Of a stretch of DNA of 64,000 bases, positions 25,842 to 33,876 are shown in pieces. The notes beneath the pieces were generated by a model, which was not told the DNA's origin, made no database searches, and saw nothing but the letters and a program-made list of their open reading frames with translations. The DNA is taken from positions 481,357-545,356 of the forward strand of contig JAFDYT010000008.1 in NCBI GenBank assembly GCA_018266055.1, written 5' to 3'. Source of the stretch: Bacteroidota bacterium. GTDB taxonomy: Bacteria > Bacteroidota > Bacteroidia > Cytophagales > Cyclobacteriaceae. The translations under genes and the position numbers were made by a program. Numbering within the stretch: the stretch's first letter is position 1; each line of letters begins with the position of its first letter.

Positions 25842-27329
25842 ATGAAAACTATTTTTAGAGCTGCGCTCTGCTTCATACTGGCCTGTTCTCCTGCTGCTGT
25901 TAAAGGTCAGCTCAGCAAGGTCTATGATGTTGTGTTGAGCGGAGGCCGTGTTATCGATCCTGAGACCAAGCTCGATGGAATACGCAACATCGGAATAGTC
26001 GGAAATAGAATAGCAGCCATATCTGTTGAACCGCTTCGCGGGAAAGAAATTATAGACGTGACTGGATTAGTGGTAGCTCCTGGTTTTATAGATCTCCACG
26101 TGCACGGACGAAGTAATAAAGAGCAAGAGTATCAGCTGCACGACGGAATTACTACTGCCCTCGAACTTGAATGGGGAATTGAGCACCTGAAAGAGTGGTA
26201 TGCTTCCCGAACGTCCAAGGCGCTGATAAACTATGGTGCCAGTGTATGCTGGCCGTTTGAGCGATTTCGCTCGATGGACAAGTATAAAAATGGAGTAGAG
26301 CATCTAAGGCAGGTTACACTGAAAGGTGAGTCAAAGCTCGAGACACTATTCAATGTTATTGGTCCATCGTATGCAGATACACCAACTTCCGAGGAAAACA
26401 GTATTACGCTTAGTAATATCCGTAAGTCATTGGAAGACGGAGGAATAGGCATCGGAGTACCAATTGGCTATTTGCCTAAAACTAACCCAGAGGAAACATT
26501 CAGAGTCTATCAATTGGCCGGCGAACTTAATGCGCTGATCTTTTCGCACGTAAGGGAGCCAGGACTGATCAGCATTCATGAGGCTATTGCAAATGCTGCG
26601 GTTACCGGCGCACCACTGCATCTTGTTCACATCAACTCTATGTCACTCGGCAAAATTCGTGTAGCACTCGAGTTGATCCAGGCGGCTAACAAAAAGGGCA
26701 TTGACGTGAGCACAGAATTGTATCCTTACACGGCAGCCTCAACCTTGATTCAAAGCGCCGTATTCAACGAAGGATGGCAGGAAAAGCTCGGCATGACGTA
26801 CGGTGATCTGCAATGGGTTGCTACCGGCGAACGACTTACCAAAGAAACTTTTGATAAATATCGTGTGTCAGGCGGAGCAGCCATTATGCACATGATGAAA
26901 CCTGAATGGATCAACACAGGCGTTTCGGCTCCAGGTGTAATGATTGCCTCGGATGGAATGCCATTTTCCGCACTGGCTCACCCACGAACAGCCGGAACTT
27001 TTTGCCGCGTACTAGGTAAATACGTGAGGGAAGACAAAGTGATTGATCTGCCCACAGCCATTGAGAAGATGACACTTTTACCAGCGAAACGATTGGAGGG
27101 AATATCGCCGCCGATGCATCGCAAAGGAAGGATACAGGTTGGAGCTGATGCCGATATTACTATTTTTAACGCTTCAACAGTCATCGACAAAGCAACTTTT
27201 GAGAAAGGACTTGAGTTTTCTCAGGGAATTGAATTTGTTATGGTGAATGGTGTATTTGTGCTGAGGAAAGGAAAAACTGTGAATGAAGTGTTTCCCGGTC
27301 AGCCTGTTTTTGGAAAGTTTAAGAAATAG
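25842..27329 (+). CDS. Exported amidohydrolase, N-acyl-D-amino-acid deacylase-like
   Basis: 495 residues with a signal peptide (MKTIFRAALCFILACSPAAVKGQ). The dihydroorotase/D-aminoacylase fold shows the N-terminal beta sandwich (VVLSGGRVIDPETKLDGI), metal-binding HVH at H86/H88 (GFIDLHVHG), later histidines in IFSHVREPG and HLVHINSMS, and the catalytic Asp in MIASDGMPF. The C-terminal strand ends in DADITIFNASTV. Relatives deacylate N-acyl-D-amino acids or act on D-glutamate derivatives. Export implies action on periplasmic substrates such as peptidoglycan-derived D-amino acids (inference). A cupin gene follows 14 nt later, probably co-transcribed. Confidence 0.83.
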   Translation: MKTIFRAALCFILACSPAAVKGQLSKVYDVVLSGGRVIDPETKLDGIRNIGIVGNRIAAISVEPLRGKEIIDVTGLVVAPGFIDLHVHGRSNKEQEYQLHDGITTALELEWGIEHLKEWYASRTSKALINYGASVCWPFERFRSMDKYKNGVEHLRQVTLKGESKLETLFNVIGPSYADTPTSEENSITLSNIRKSLEDGGIGIGVPIGYLPKTNPEETFRVYQLAGELNALIFSHVREPGLISIHEAIANAAVTGAPLHLVHINSMSLGKIRVALELIQAANKKGIDVSTELYPYTAASTLIQSAVFNEGWQEKLGMTYGDLQWVATGERLTKETFDKYRVSGGAAIMHMMKPEWINTGVSAPGVMIASDGMPFSALAHPRTAGTFCRVLGKYVREDKVIDLPTAIEKMTLLPAKRLEGISPPMHRKGRIQVGADADITIFNASTVIDKATFEKGLEFSQGIEFVMVNGVFVLRKGKTVNEVFPGQPVFGKFKK

Positions 27330-27343
27330 AAAAAATAATAATC

Positions 27344-27865
27344 ATGATTAATATCGATTTTTCGTTGAAGGCCTCAAAAGCTCAAGTGATGAAAGCTGTA
27401 GAGAGTTACCTGTCAGAAGTGGAGCTTTCAGTTGCATCACACGATTTCTCCCGCCCTTGGGGAGGTTTTTTCGTAATCGACGAAACTCAGGCCGACCGAT
27501 TTATCAAATTGTATTTTCCACATCTTCAGGCTAAGGACCTGACCATTTCAGGAAAACTCAGCCCGAAGATCTTAATTGTGGAGCCTGGCCAGCGTTTATC
27601 GTGGCAGTACCATCACCGTCGCGCTGAGATATGGAAGCTGGTGGGCGGTGTAGCCGGTGTTGTCACCAGCCATACAGATGTGCAAGGAGAAGTAAAGAAA
27701 CTCTCCATCGGAGAAATAATTCAACTGAAGCAAGGTCAACGGCATCGGCTTATAGGCTTGGCTGAGGGTTGGGGCATGATTGCCGAAATTTGGCAGCACA
27801 CAGACGCCAACAAACCATCTGACGAAGATGACATCGTCAGAGTTCAGGATGATTTTGGAAGGTAA
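27344..27865 (+). CDS. Cupin-domain protein, mannose-6-phosphate isomerase-like
   Basis: 173 residues. A single cupin barrel is visible: LSWQYHHRRAEIWKLVGG supplies the metal-binding His-His...Glu set, and RHRLIGLAEGWGMIAEIWQH supplies the second motif, resembling the C-terminal domain of type II phosphomannose isomerase/GDP-mannose pyrophosphorylase. The N-terminal ~70 residues (WGGFFVIDETQADRFIKLYFP) are typical of a Bacteroidetes cupin often labelled phosphoheptose isomerase. The substrate is unknown. No signal peptide, so cytoplasmic. Confidence 0.7.
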   Translation: MINIDFSLKASKAQVMKAVESYLSEVELSVASHDFSRPWGGFFVIDETQADRFIKLYFPHLQAKDLTISGKLSPKILIVEPGQRLSWQYHHRRAEIWKLVGGVAGVVTSHTDVQGEVKKLSIGEIIQLKQGQRHRLIGLAEGWGMIAEIWQHTDANKPSDEDDIVRVQDDFGR

Positions 27866-28012
27866 TTCATCCTTACACTTGACAAAGGACAATTTTATCG
27901 CTTAATTCTGTTCAAGAATTCTATTAAAATAACCTCCCGCTATTCTGGTGTTAGCTATTTTCGTTTTATATCGTCATTCGATTTACGATTAATCGTAGAA
28001 TTAAGGCTTCCC

Positions 28013-28020
28013 TATTTTTG
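28013..28020 (+). promoter_or_regulatory. Bacteroidetes -7 promoter box upstream of the porin-like gene
   Basis: TATTTTTG, a perfect match, 94 nt before the ATG at 28115. No clear -33 TTG. The ~90-nt leader contains a small GCGT-AAGG-ACGC hairpin and is A/T-rich near the start codon, as is usual in this phylum. The rest of 27866-28012 shows no gene. Confidence 0.5.
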
Positions 28021-28114
28021 AAAATGCGTAAGGACGCCTTTTTAAACACTTTTTGAATTGGCACAGTAAATGCCAAGCCATTTGTAGATTTTTTAAACCT
28101 AAATAATTTACAAA

Positions 28115-28708
28115 ATGAAAAAAGTGTTAGTAGTTCTCAGTCTCGTTCTTGTGATCGCGTTGAATGTCAATGCACAGGATTACAAAAAATTCAAAGTAGG
28201 CGTTGGCCTTGGGTATGGCGCAGCGTCTGGAAGTGGTTCTAAGGGTGGATTAATTTTTACTATTGAACCAGCCTACCGTCTCAGCGATAATTTTTCGTTG
28301 GGTCTGCGCATGGAGAGTGCTCTCCTTACGCGTGGGTATTCAGAGAGTATATCCGGAGGCTCTTTTGATGTAGCAGCCATTGGATCTTATACCTTGAATG
28401 GTCAGTACTACCTGAGTAAGAGTGGCTTTCGTCCGTTCGTTGGTGCTGGCTTAGGGATTTATTCCTTGGCGGCCGTTTCGGCTACAGCAAGCGGTGGCGG
28501 TGTTTCTGTTACAGCGGATGTAGCTGCTGCAGAATCGAAGATTGGTTTTTATCCTCGCGTTGGCTTTGATGCCGGCCACTTCACCATGTCGCTCGATTAT
28601 AACTTAGTGTCGGCTACTAAGGTTGATGCTCAGCTTGGGGGAGGTGAGTTTAAAAACAATTATCTCGGCGTGCGCCTTGGATTCTTCCTTGGCGGAGGGA
28701 AGAAATAA
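28115..28708 (+). CDS. Outer-membrane beta-barrel (OmpX-like/porin family) protein
   Basis: 197 residues. The signal peptide MKKVLVVLSLVLVIALNVNA is cleaved before QDYKKF. The mature part has about eight amphipathic strands separated by Gly/Ser-rich turns (VGVGLGYGAASGSGS, NFSLGLRMESALL, FRPFVGAGLGIYSLAA, MSLDYNLVS), ending in YLGVRLGFFLGG, a barrel-closing strand. This is the common small PorT/OmpX-like barrel of Bacteroidota. It is monocistronic: its own promoter box precedes it and a strong terminator follows. Specific function unknown. Confidence 0.82.
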   Translation: MKKVLVVLSLVLVIALNVNAQDYKKFKVGVGLGYGAASGSGSKGGLIFTIEPAYRLSDNFSLGLRMESALLTRGYSESISGGSFDVAAIGSYTLNGQYYLSKSGFRPFVGAGLGIYSLAAVSATASGGGVSVTADVAAAESKIGFYPRVGFDAGHFTMSLDYNLVSATKVDAQLGGGEFKNNYLGVRLGFFLGGGKK

Positions 28709-28730
28709 CCTGTCGTTTGTTTAAGTGTTG

Positions 28731-28756
28731 GGGGCTTCGCAAGGAGCCCCTTTTTT
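28731..28756 (+). terminator. Intrinsic terminator of the OmpX-like gene
   Basis: Stem GGGGCT / AGCCCC with an 8-nt loop, followed by six T. It lies 23 nt after the stop codon. Confidence 0.85.
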
Positions 28757-28830
28757 ATTCTATTTATGATCCAAACCAGCTGGTCACATTTTCATTATTA
28801 TAGCTCGTATTTTTCTTTTAATTTGTGGCG

Positions 28831-29883
28831 ATGAAAACTATCAAAGGACCGGCCATTTTCCTCGCTCAGTTTTTAGGCGACGAAGCGCCATTCAATAACC
28901 TAAAATCAATTTGCAAGTGGGCAGCTTCTCATGGTTTTGTTGGCGTGCAGATTCCATCGTGGGACGCTCGCGCGATTGATCTTAAAAAAGCAGCAGAGAG
29001 TAAGGACTACGCCGATGAGATCAAAGGTATAGTAGAATCTTGCGGACTACAGATCACAGAACTTTCCACTCACTTGCAGGGACAATTGGTAGCGGTTCAT
29101 CCGGCTTACGATATTATGTTCGATGGGTTTGCTCCTAAAAGTGTGCATGGCAAGCCGAAGGAAAGAACTGCTTGGGCGGTTGATCAATTGAAGCTGGCGG
29201 CTAAGGCAAGTAAAAATCTTGGCTTAAATGCTCACGCAACTTTTTCTGGTGCGCTGATGTGGCATACGGTGTATCCATGGCCTCAACGGCCCGCTGGCTT
29301 GGTGGAAGATGGATTTAAAGAATTGGCCAAACGATGGCTACCGATTCTCAACGCCTTTGATAAAGTAGGTGTAGATGTTTGCTATGAAATTCACCCTGGT
29401 GAGGATCTTCATGATGGGATCACCTTCGAGCGTTTTTGGGAAGCTACCGGCAAGCACACTCGTGCCAATATTCTTTACGACCCTAGCCATTTTGTACTCC
29501 AGCAACTCGACTACCTTCAATACATTGATTTCTATCATTCTTTCATTAAGATGTTTCACGTAAAGGATGCCGAGTTTAATCCCACAGGTAAGAGCGGCGT
29601 GTACGGAGGTTTTCAGGATTGGGTAAATCGCCCGGGACGTTTCCGCTCGGTTGGAGATGGACAAGTAGATTTTAAATCCATTTTTTCTAAGCTCGCACAA
29701 TACGGCTACGATGGTTGGGCCGTGCTCGAGTGGGAGTGCTGCATCAAACACCCTGAGCAAGGCGCTAAAGAAGGCGCTGAAAGAATCAAAGAGTATATAA
29801 TTAAGGTAACTGAAAAAGCTTTCGATGACTTTGCTTCTACTGGAAAGAATCCCAAACTCAATAAACAGATTTTAGGCATTTAA
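28831..29883 (+). CDS. Sugar phosphate isomerase/epimerase (xylose-isomerase-like TIM barrel)
   Basis: 350 residues from the ATG at 28831; a GTG two codons upstream is possible. The AP-endonuclease-2/xylose isomerase-like barrel shows metal-ligand segments near strand ends: CYEIHPGEDLHDG, LYDPSHFVLQQLDY, KMFHVKDAEFNP and the terminal AVLEWECC. Such enzymes isomerise or epimerise sugars, inositols or hydroxypyruvate. The cytochrome c lipoprotein gene begins 18 nt later; this pairing with a small c-type cytochrome also occurs with sugar dehydrogenase clusters in Bacteroidota (recalled, not checked). Substrate not predictable. Confidence 0.85.
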   Translation: MKTIKGPAIFLAQFLGDEAPFNNLKSICKWAASHGFVGVQIPSWDARAIDLKKAAESKDYADEIKGIVESCGLQITELSTHLQGQLVAVHPAYDIMFDGFAPKSVHGKPKERTAWAVDQLKLAAKASKNLGLNAHATFSGALMWHTVYPWPQRPAGLVEDGFKELAKRWLPILNAFDKVGVDVCYEIHPGEDLHDGITFERFWEATGKHTRANILYDPSHFVLQQLDYLQYIDFYHSFIKMFHVKDAEFNPTGKSGVYGGFQDWVNRPGRFRSVGDGQVDFKSIFSKLAQYGYDGWAVLEWECCIKHPEQGAKEGAERIKEYIIKVTEKAFDDFASTGKNPKLNKQILGI

Positions 29884-29888
29884 CTTTG
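29881..29888 (+). promoter_or_regulatory. Bacteroidetes -7 promoter box for the cytochrome c gene
   Basis: TAACTTTG, perfect match, overlapping the stop codon of the preceding isomerase gene and 13 nt before the ATG at 29902. No -33 TTG at normal spacing. Confidence 0.4.
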
Positions 29889-29901
29889 TAACAATTAAAC
29901 T

Positions 29902-30312
29902 ATGAAAAAAATATACACTATTGCTCTGGCTGCATCGCTCACCTTTTTGATTTTCTCTTGTGGTTCGAAAAAAGAGAAAACCAATGTTGAAGATTATGGA
30001 ACTCCAAAGGAAGAAGTCGCGGTTCCAAGCAACAGCGAAGCAATTGCACAAGGTGAATCGCTGGTGAAAGCCAATGATTGCAAGACCTGTCATCATCCTA
30101 CCAACAAGATTATTGGTCCTGCTCATACCGATGTGGCCAAAAAGTATGAATTCACTGAGGCTAATGTAAAAATGCTCGCCGAAAAAATTATCAAAGGAGG
30201 TTCAGGGGTATGGGGCCAAATTCCAATGACGCCGCATCCGGACATCACCGAGGCTGACGCTGAAAAAATGGCTCGCTATGTTCTCTCTCTCGATGGAGAA
30301 AAAGAACATTGA
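29902..30312 (+). CDS. Monoheme c-type cytochrome lipoprotein
   Basis: 136 residues. The lipoprotein signal has lipobox LIFSCG with the lipid-bearing Cys at 20, followed by a charged linker. The class I cytochrome c domain has the heme site C60-K-T-C63-H64 and the axial Met at about 109 (QIPMTPHP), with helix FTEANVKMLAEKIIKGG between. It carries electrons at the periplasmic or outer-membrane surface. The neighbouring sugar isomerase could belong to a pathway with a periplasmic oxidoreductase, but none is in the window. Confidence 0.92.
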   Translation: MKKIYTIALAASLTFLIFSCGSKKEKTNVEDYGTPKEEVAVPSNSEAIAQGESLVKANDCKTCHHPTNKIIGPAHTDVAKKYEFTEANVKMLAEKIIKGGSGVWGQIPMTPHPDITEADAEKMARYVLSLDGEKEH

Positions 30313-30427
30313 GATTGATCAAAGTAGGAGGAGTAAAAGGTTTTGAATACCGTACTCGGTTGCATAAATAAACTTTCCGGGGTGGTATCGATTTGTGATG
30401 TCAAGTTTGTATTTTGGGCATCACAGC

Positions 30428-31876
30428 ATGAATTCATCACTTTTATTCGAAAACTACCCTCTGCCGGAAGGCATTTGGGATGAAATGTATGCCAGCGGAG
30501 ATGTAAGGGCTCCATATAGATCCATCTATGAGTTCTTACAATCTATTCCGCCGGATGAATTAAACAAAAAGGAGGAACTGGCCCGAAGGCTTTTCATGAG
30601 TCAGGGAATCACTTTCACCGTCTATTCAAGCGGCGAGGGGATTGAAAAGATTTTTCCTTTTGATATTATTCCGCGAATTGTCACTGCTGCTGAGTGGGAC
30701 TTTATCGAGCGCGGCATTAAGCAACGCCTCAAAGCCCTCAACCTTTTTCTTAAAGACGTCTATCACGATCAGTTCATCATCAAAGACGGTGTTGTTCCTG
30801 CCGATTTGATTTACTCTTGCCCTCATTACATCCGCGAAATGATGGGCGTGAATGTGCCGCACGACATTTACGTGCATATTGCAGGCATCGATTTAATTCG
30901 CGATCACGACGGAACTTTTTATATTCTTGAAGATAACCTGCGTACACCGTCGGGAGTGTCGTACATGATCGAAAACAGGGAAATCACCAAGCGAATTTTC
31001 CCCGATTTGATTCCGCAAAATCATGTGCGCCCGGTGAATCAATACCCCACTATCCTGCATAAAAACCTGGTGGCTCTTTCTCCCCGGCCGGTGGCTAACC
31101 CCACGGTAGTGTTGCTTACGCCAGGCATGTACAATTCTGCTTATTTTGAACATACCACGTTGGCCCGTTTGATGGGAGTGGAGTTGGTGGAGGGGCGCGA
31201 TCTAGTGGTGGAGAATCATATTGTTTATATGAAGACAACCAACGGTCTTCAACAGGTGGATGTGATTTATCGCCGGGTGGACGACGATTATTTGGATCCT
31301 TTGGTTTTTAATCCTGCCAGTGAATTGGGAGTGTCTGGAATTTTATCAGCGTACCGCAAAGGGAATGTGGCGATTGTGAATGCCATAGGCAATGGTGTGG
31401 CCGACGACAAGGCCATCTATGTTTACGTTCCTGAAATGATAAAGTATTACCTCAATGAAGAGCCGCTGCTGAAAAACGTGCCCACGTATCAGCTGAAAAA
31501 CCCTGATGAAAGCAAGCATGTGCTTGATAACATTACCAAAATGGTAGTGAAAAAGACAAATGGCTCAGGTGGCTATGGAATGCTTATGGGGCATGAAGCA
31601 AGTGATCAGGAAATTGCCGATTATAAAAAAGAGATTTTGAAAGATCCGCGCCAATTCATTGCGCAGCCAGTAATCAGTTTATCATCCGCACCGTGTTATA
31701 TCAACGGCAAAGCAAGACCGCGCCGCCTCGACTTGCGTCCTTTTGCTTTGTGCGGACCTTCTGGAATTGAAATTGTACCCGGCGGCCTGACACGTGTGGC
31801 ACTCAAGGAAGGATCGCTCGTGGTAAATTCTTCGCAGGGCGGTGGAAGTAAAGACACCTGGGTCTTGTCGGTTTGA
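30428..31876 (+). CDS. Circularly permuted ATP-grasp protein
   Basis: 482 residues from the ATG at 30428; upstream in-frame starts at 30395/30398 would add about 10 residues lacking family character. The N-terminal helical region (WDEMYASGDVRAPYRSIYEFLQ) and YEHTTL-type motifs match the CP_ATPgrasp_1/2 (DUF404/407) family. Segments FYILEDNLRTPSGVSYMIENR, YRRVDDDYLDPL and KKTNGSGGYGMLMG contain the nucleotide- and Mg-binding residues. Known biology predicts peptide- or amide-ligase activity on an unknown substrate. It is first in a three-gene operon with alpha-E (23 nt) and transglutaminase (7 nt) genes, an association conserved across many bacteria. Confidence 0.9.
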   Translation: MNSSLLFENYPLPEGIWDEMYASGDVRAPYRSIYEFLQSIPPDELNKKEELARRLFMSQGITFTVYSSGEGIEKIFPFDIIPRIVTAAEWDFIERGIKQRLKALNLFLKDVYHDQFIIKDGVVPADLIYSCPHYIREMMGVNVPHDIYVHIAGIDLIRDHDGTFYILEDNLRTPSGVSYMIENREITKRIFPDLIPQNHVRPVNQYPTILHKNLVALSPRPVANPTVVLLTPGMYNSAYFEHTTLARLMGVELVEGRDLVVENHIVYMKTTNGLQQVDVIYRRVDDDYLDPLVFNPASELGVSGILSAYRKGNVAIVNAIGNGVADDKAIYVYVPEMIKYYLNEEPLLKNVPTYQLKNPDESKHVLDNITKMVVKKTNGSGGYGMLMGHEASDQEIADYKKEILKDPRQFIAQPVISLSSAPCYINGKARPRRLDLRPFALCGPSGIEIVPGGLTRVALKEGSLVVNSSQGGGSKDTWVLSV

Positions 31877-31898
31877 ATTGAATAAAAATAATTGAATA

Positions 31899-32834
31899 AT
31901 GCTGAGTAGAGTTGCCGATTCTTTGTTTTGGATGTCGCGCTACATCGAGCGTACGGATGGCATTATGCGTATGCTGAAAATTCATTATGCCTCATCGCAA
32001 GACGATACGCATGATTTTGCATGGAGGCCTGTGCTGAAGATATTCAGTTTTCTGGACGAGGCTGAGATGGCCCGGCTGGAAGGCAACAGCCGCGAGGTGC
32101 TTCGCTTCATGGTTGTTGACCGCGAAAATCCTAACTCAGTCTTAAACATGGTAACCAAGTCGCGCGAAAATGCACGCGCTGTGCAAGACCACATCACCAA
32201 AGAAGTTTGGCAATGCCTGAATGAATTTTATCACATCGTGCGCGATGAAAAATTGGAACGAGCCCTTAAGTACGAAGACCCCATTACCGTGCTTGATTCT
32301 CTGATCAGGCAGGGGATGCTGTATTACGGTACTACGGAAATCACCATGGCACGGGGTGAGGGGATGTGCTTTATGAACATCGGCAAATATCTTGAGCGTG
32401 CTATTCAATCGGCCGATATTCTGCAGGTAAATTTCAGCGACCTGCATCTTGAAGCAGATAAAATGACGGATCCATCATACTGGAAATATTTCCTGATGTC
32501 GATTTCAGGGTATGAATTGTATCTGAAGAATTACAGGTCAGGTTTTGAAACAAAAAATATTCTCGATCAGATCATTTTTAATATTAATTTTCCGCGGTCG
32601 ATTCATTATTCCATACAGCAGATGCACCGCTATTTTGAGCGCTTGAAAAACGAACGTAACCTTGACCAGTTTGAAAAAATACATTTTCAAATCGGTAAGC
32701 TGCGCAGCGCTGTTCAGTTTTCAAACGTTGACATGACACTCAACGAAGGGTTGCCGAATTACCTGGGTCGAATCCATAATGATTTGTACTCCATTGGCAA
32801 CGCGCTCAACAAGCAATATTTTGCATACACGTAA
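31899..32834 (+). CDS. Alpha-E domain protein (DUF403)
   Basis: 311 residues, all-helical. It opens with MLSRVADSLFWMSRYIERTDG, the family hallmark, and contains ARGEGMCFMNIGKYLERAIQSADIL. Alpha-E proteins always travel with the circularly permuted ATP-grasp and transglutaminase-like proteins and may recruit or present the substrate. No catalytic residues are known. Here it lies between those two partners with very short gaps, so all three should be translated from one mRNA. Confidence 0.92.
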   Translation: MLSRVADSLFWMSRYIERTDGIMRMLKIHYASSQDDTHDFAWRPVLKIFSFLDEAEMARLEGNSREVLRFMVVDRENPNSVLNMVTKSRENARAVQDHITKEVWQCLNEFYHIVRDEKLERALKYEDPITVLDSLIRQGMLYYGTTEITMARGEGMCFMNIGKYLERAIQSADILQVNFSDLHLEADKMTDPSYWKYFLMSISGYELYLKNYRSGFETKNILDQIIFNINFPRSIHYSIQQMHRYFERLKNERNLDQFEKIHFQIGKLRSAVQFSNVDMTLNEGLPNYLGRIHNDLYSIGNALNKQYFAYT

Positions 32835-32841
32835 GCCTTCT

Positions 32842-33789
32842 ATGTCAAAGTTTAAAATCAGGCACATTACCAAATATTCATACCAGGTTCCTGTTCGCGA
32901 CAGCGCCAATCAGATTATCTTATATCCCATTAAAGATAATTTTCAGGATGTGTTGCACCATCATATTTTGGTGAGCGGCGATGTACCTGTTGAAACGCAC
33001 TTTGATTATTTTGGAAACAAAGTCGGAACCTTTACGCACTCGAAGCCACACACCGATTTAGTGATCGACTCGCAGGTAGTGGTGGTCACCAAGCCCAGAG
33101 ATTTGCCAGATGATTCTTTGCCCGCTGACACACAATGGGAAGAAATAAAAAAGATCAGCTCGCAATATCAATTCATTGATTTTCTCCGACACGAAGCGGT
33201 AGCGAAGTCAGATGAGATCGAGGCCGTCATTGATCCCAAGCACCAGAAGACTCAGACTCCGCTGGCAATAGCTCAGCAGCTTTGTTTGTACGTGTACAAA
33301 AATTTTACTTACAAGAAGGGAATCACCACCGTTGAGTCAACCTTTGATGAGGTTTGGAAAATCAAGACGGGTGTATGTCAGGATTTTGCGCATGTATTGC
33401 TATCCTTGTTGCGGCTCAGCGATATACCGGCGCGCTACGTCAGCGGATATATTTGCCCGAACAAAAGTGGCATGCGAGGCGAAGGAGCGACGCATGCGTG
33501 GGTGGAAGCCTACATTCCATTCTATGGTTGGCTTGGATTTGATCCCACCAACAACTGTGTGGTCAATGAGACTCACGTTCGGCTGGCTGTGGGGAGAAAT
33601 TTTTCCGATTGTTCACCCGTGAAGGGAACCTATCGAGGTACTTCTGAACATACCCTCGAGGTGGCCGTCTCTGTTTCGTACGAAGACGGACATATTCATG
33701 ATAGCGCCAACGAAGTTGTGGAGCAAGAACCTGTTGCATTTTCACGTAATTCATACCGAAGACACCAGGAGATTCAGATGCAGCAGTAA
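32842..33789 (+). CDS. Transglutaminase-like cysteine peptidase family protein
   Basis: 315 residues from the ATG at 32842, which opens with MSKFKIRHITKYSYQVPV, the standard N-terminal transglutaminase beta domain. The catalytic triad is visible: C179 (KTGVCQDFAHV), H218 (GATHAWVEAY) and D234 (LGFDPTNN). The fold cleaves or transfers acyl groups of amide bonds. In this module it is predicted to make or break isopeptide bonds related to the ATP-grasp product. A longer in-frame extension to 32779 overlaps the alpha-E gene and is unlikely. Cytoplasmic: no signal peptide. Confidence 0.92.
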   Translation: MSKFKIRHITKYSYQVPVRDSANQIILYPIKDNFQDVLHHHILVSGDVPVETHFDYFGNKVGTFTHSKPHTDLVIDSQVVVVTKPRDLPDDSLPADTQWEEIKKISSQYQFIDFLRHEAVAKSDEIEAVIDPKHQKTQTPLAIAQQLCLYVYKNFTYKKGITTVESTFDEVWKIKTGVCQDFAHVLLSLLRLSDIPARYVSGYICPNKSGMRGEGATHAWVEAYIPFYGWLGFDPTNNCVVNETHVRLAVGRNFSDCSPVKGTYRGTSEHTLEVAVSVSYEDGHIHDSANEVVEQEPVAFSRNSYRRHQEIQMQQ

Positions 33790-33876
33790 CGCGAAGCTTT
33801 GAATATTACTTTCAACGAGTGGAATGACACGGGCTCGGTTTTTTTTCCTATTTTGAGTCCGATTCAGTGAAGTTAA

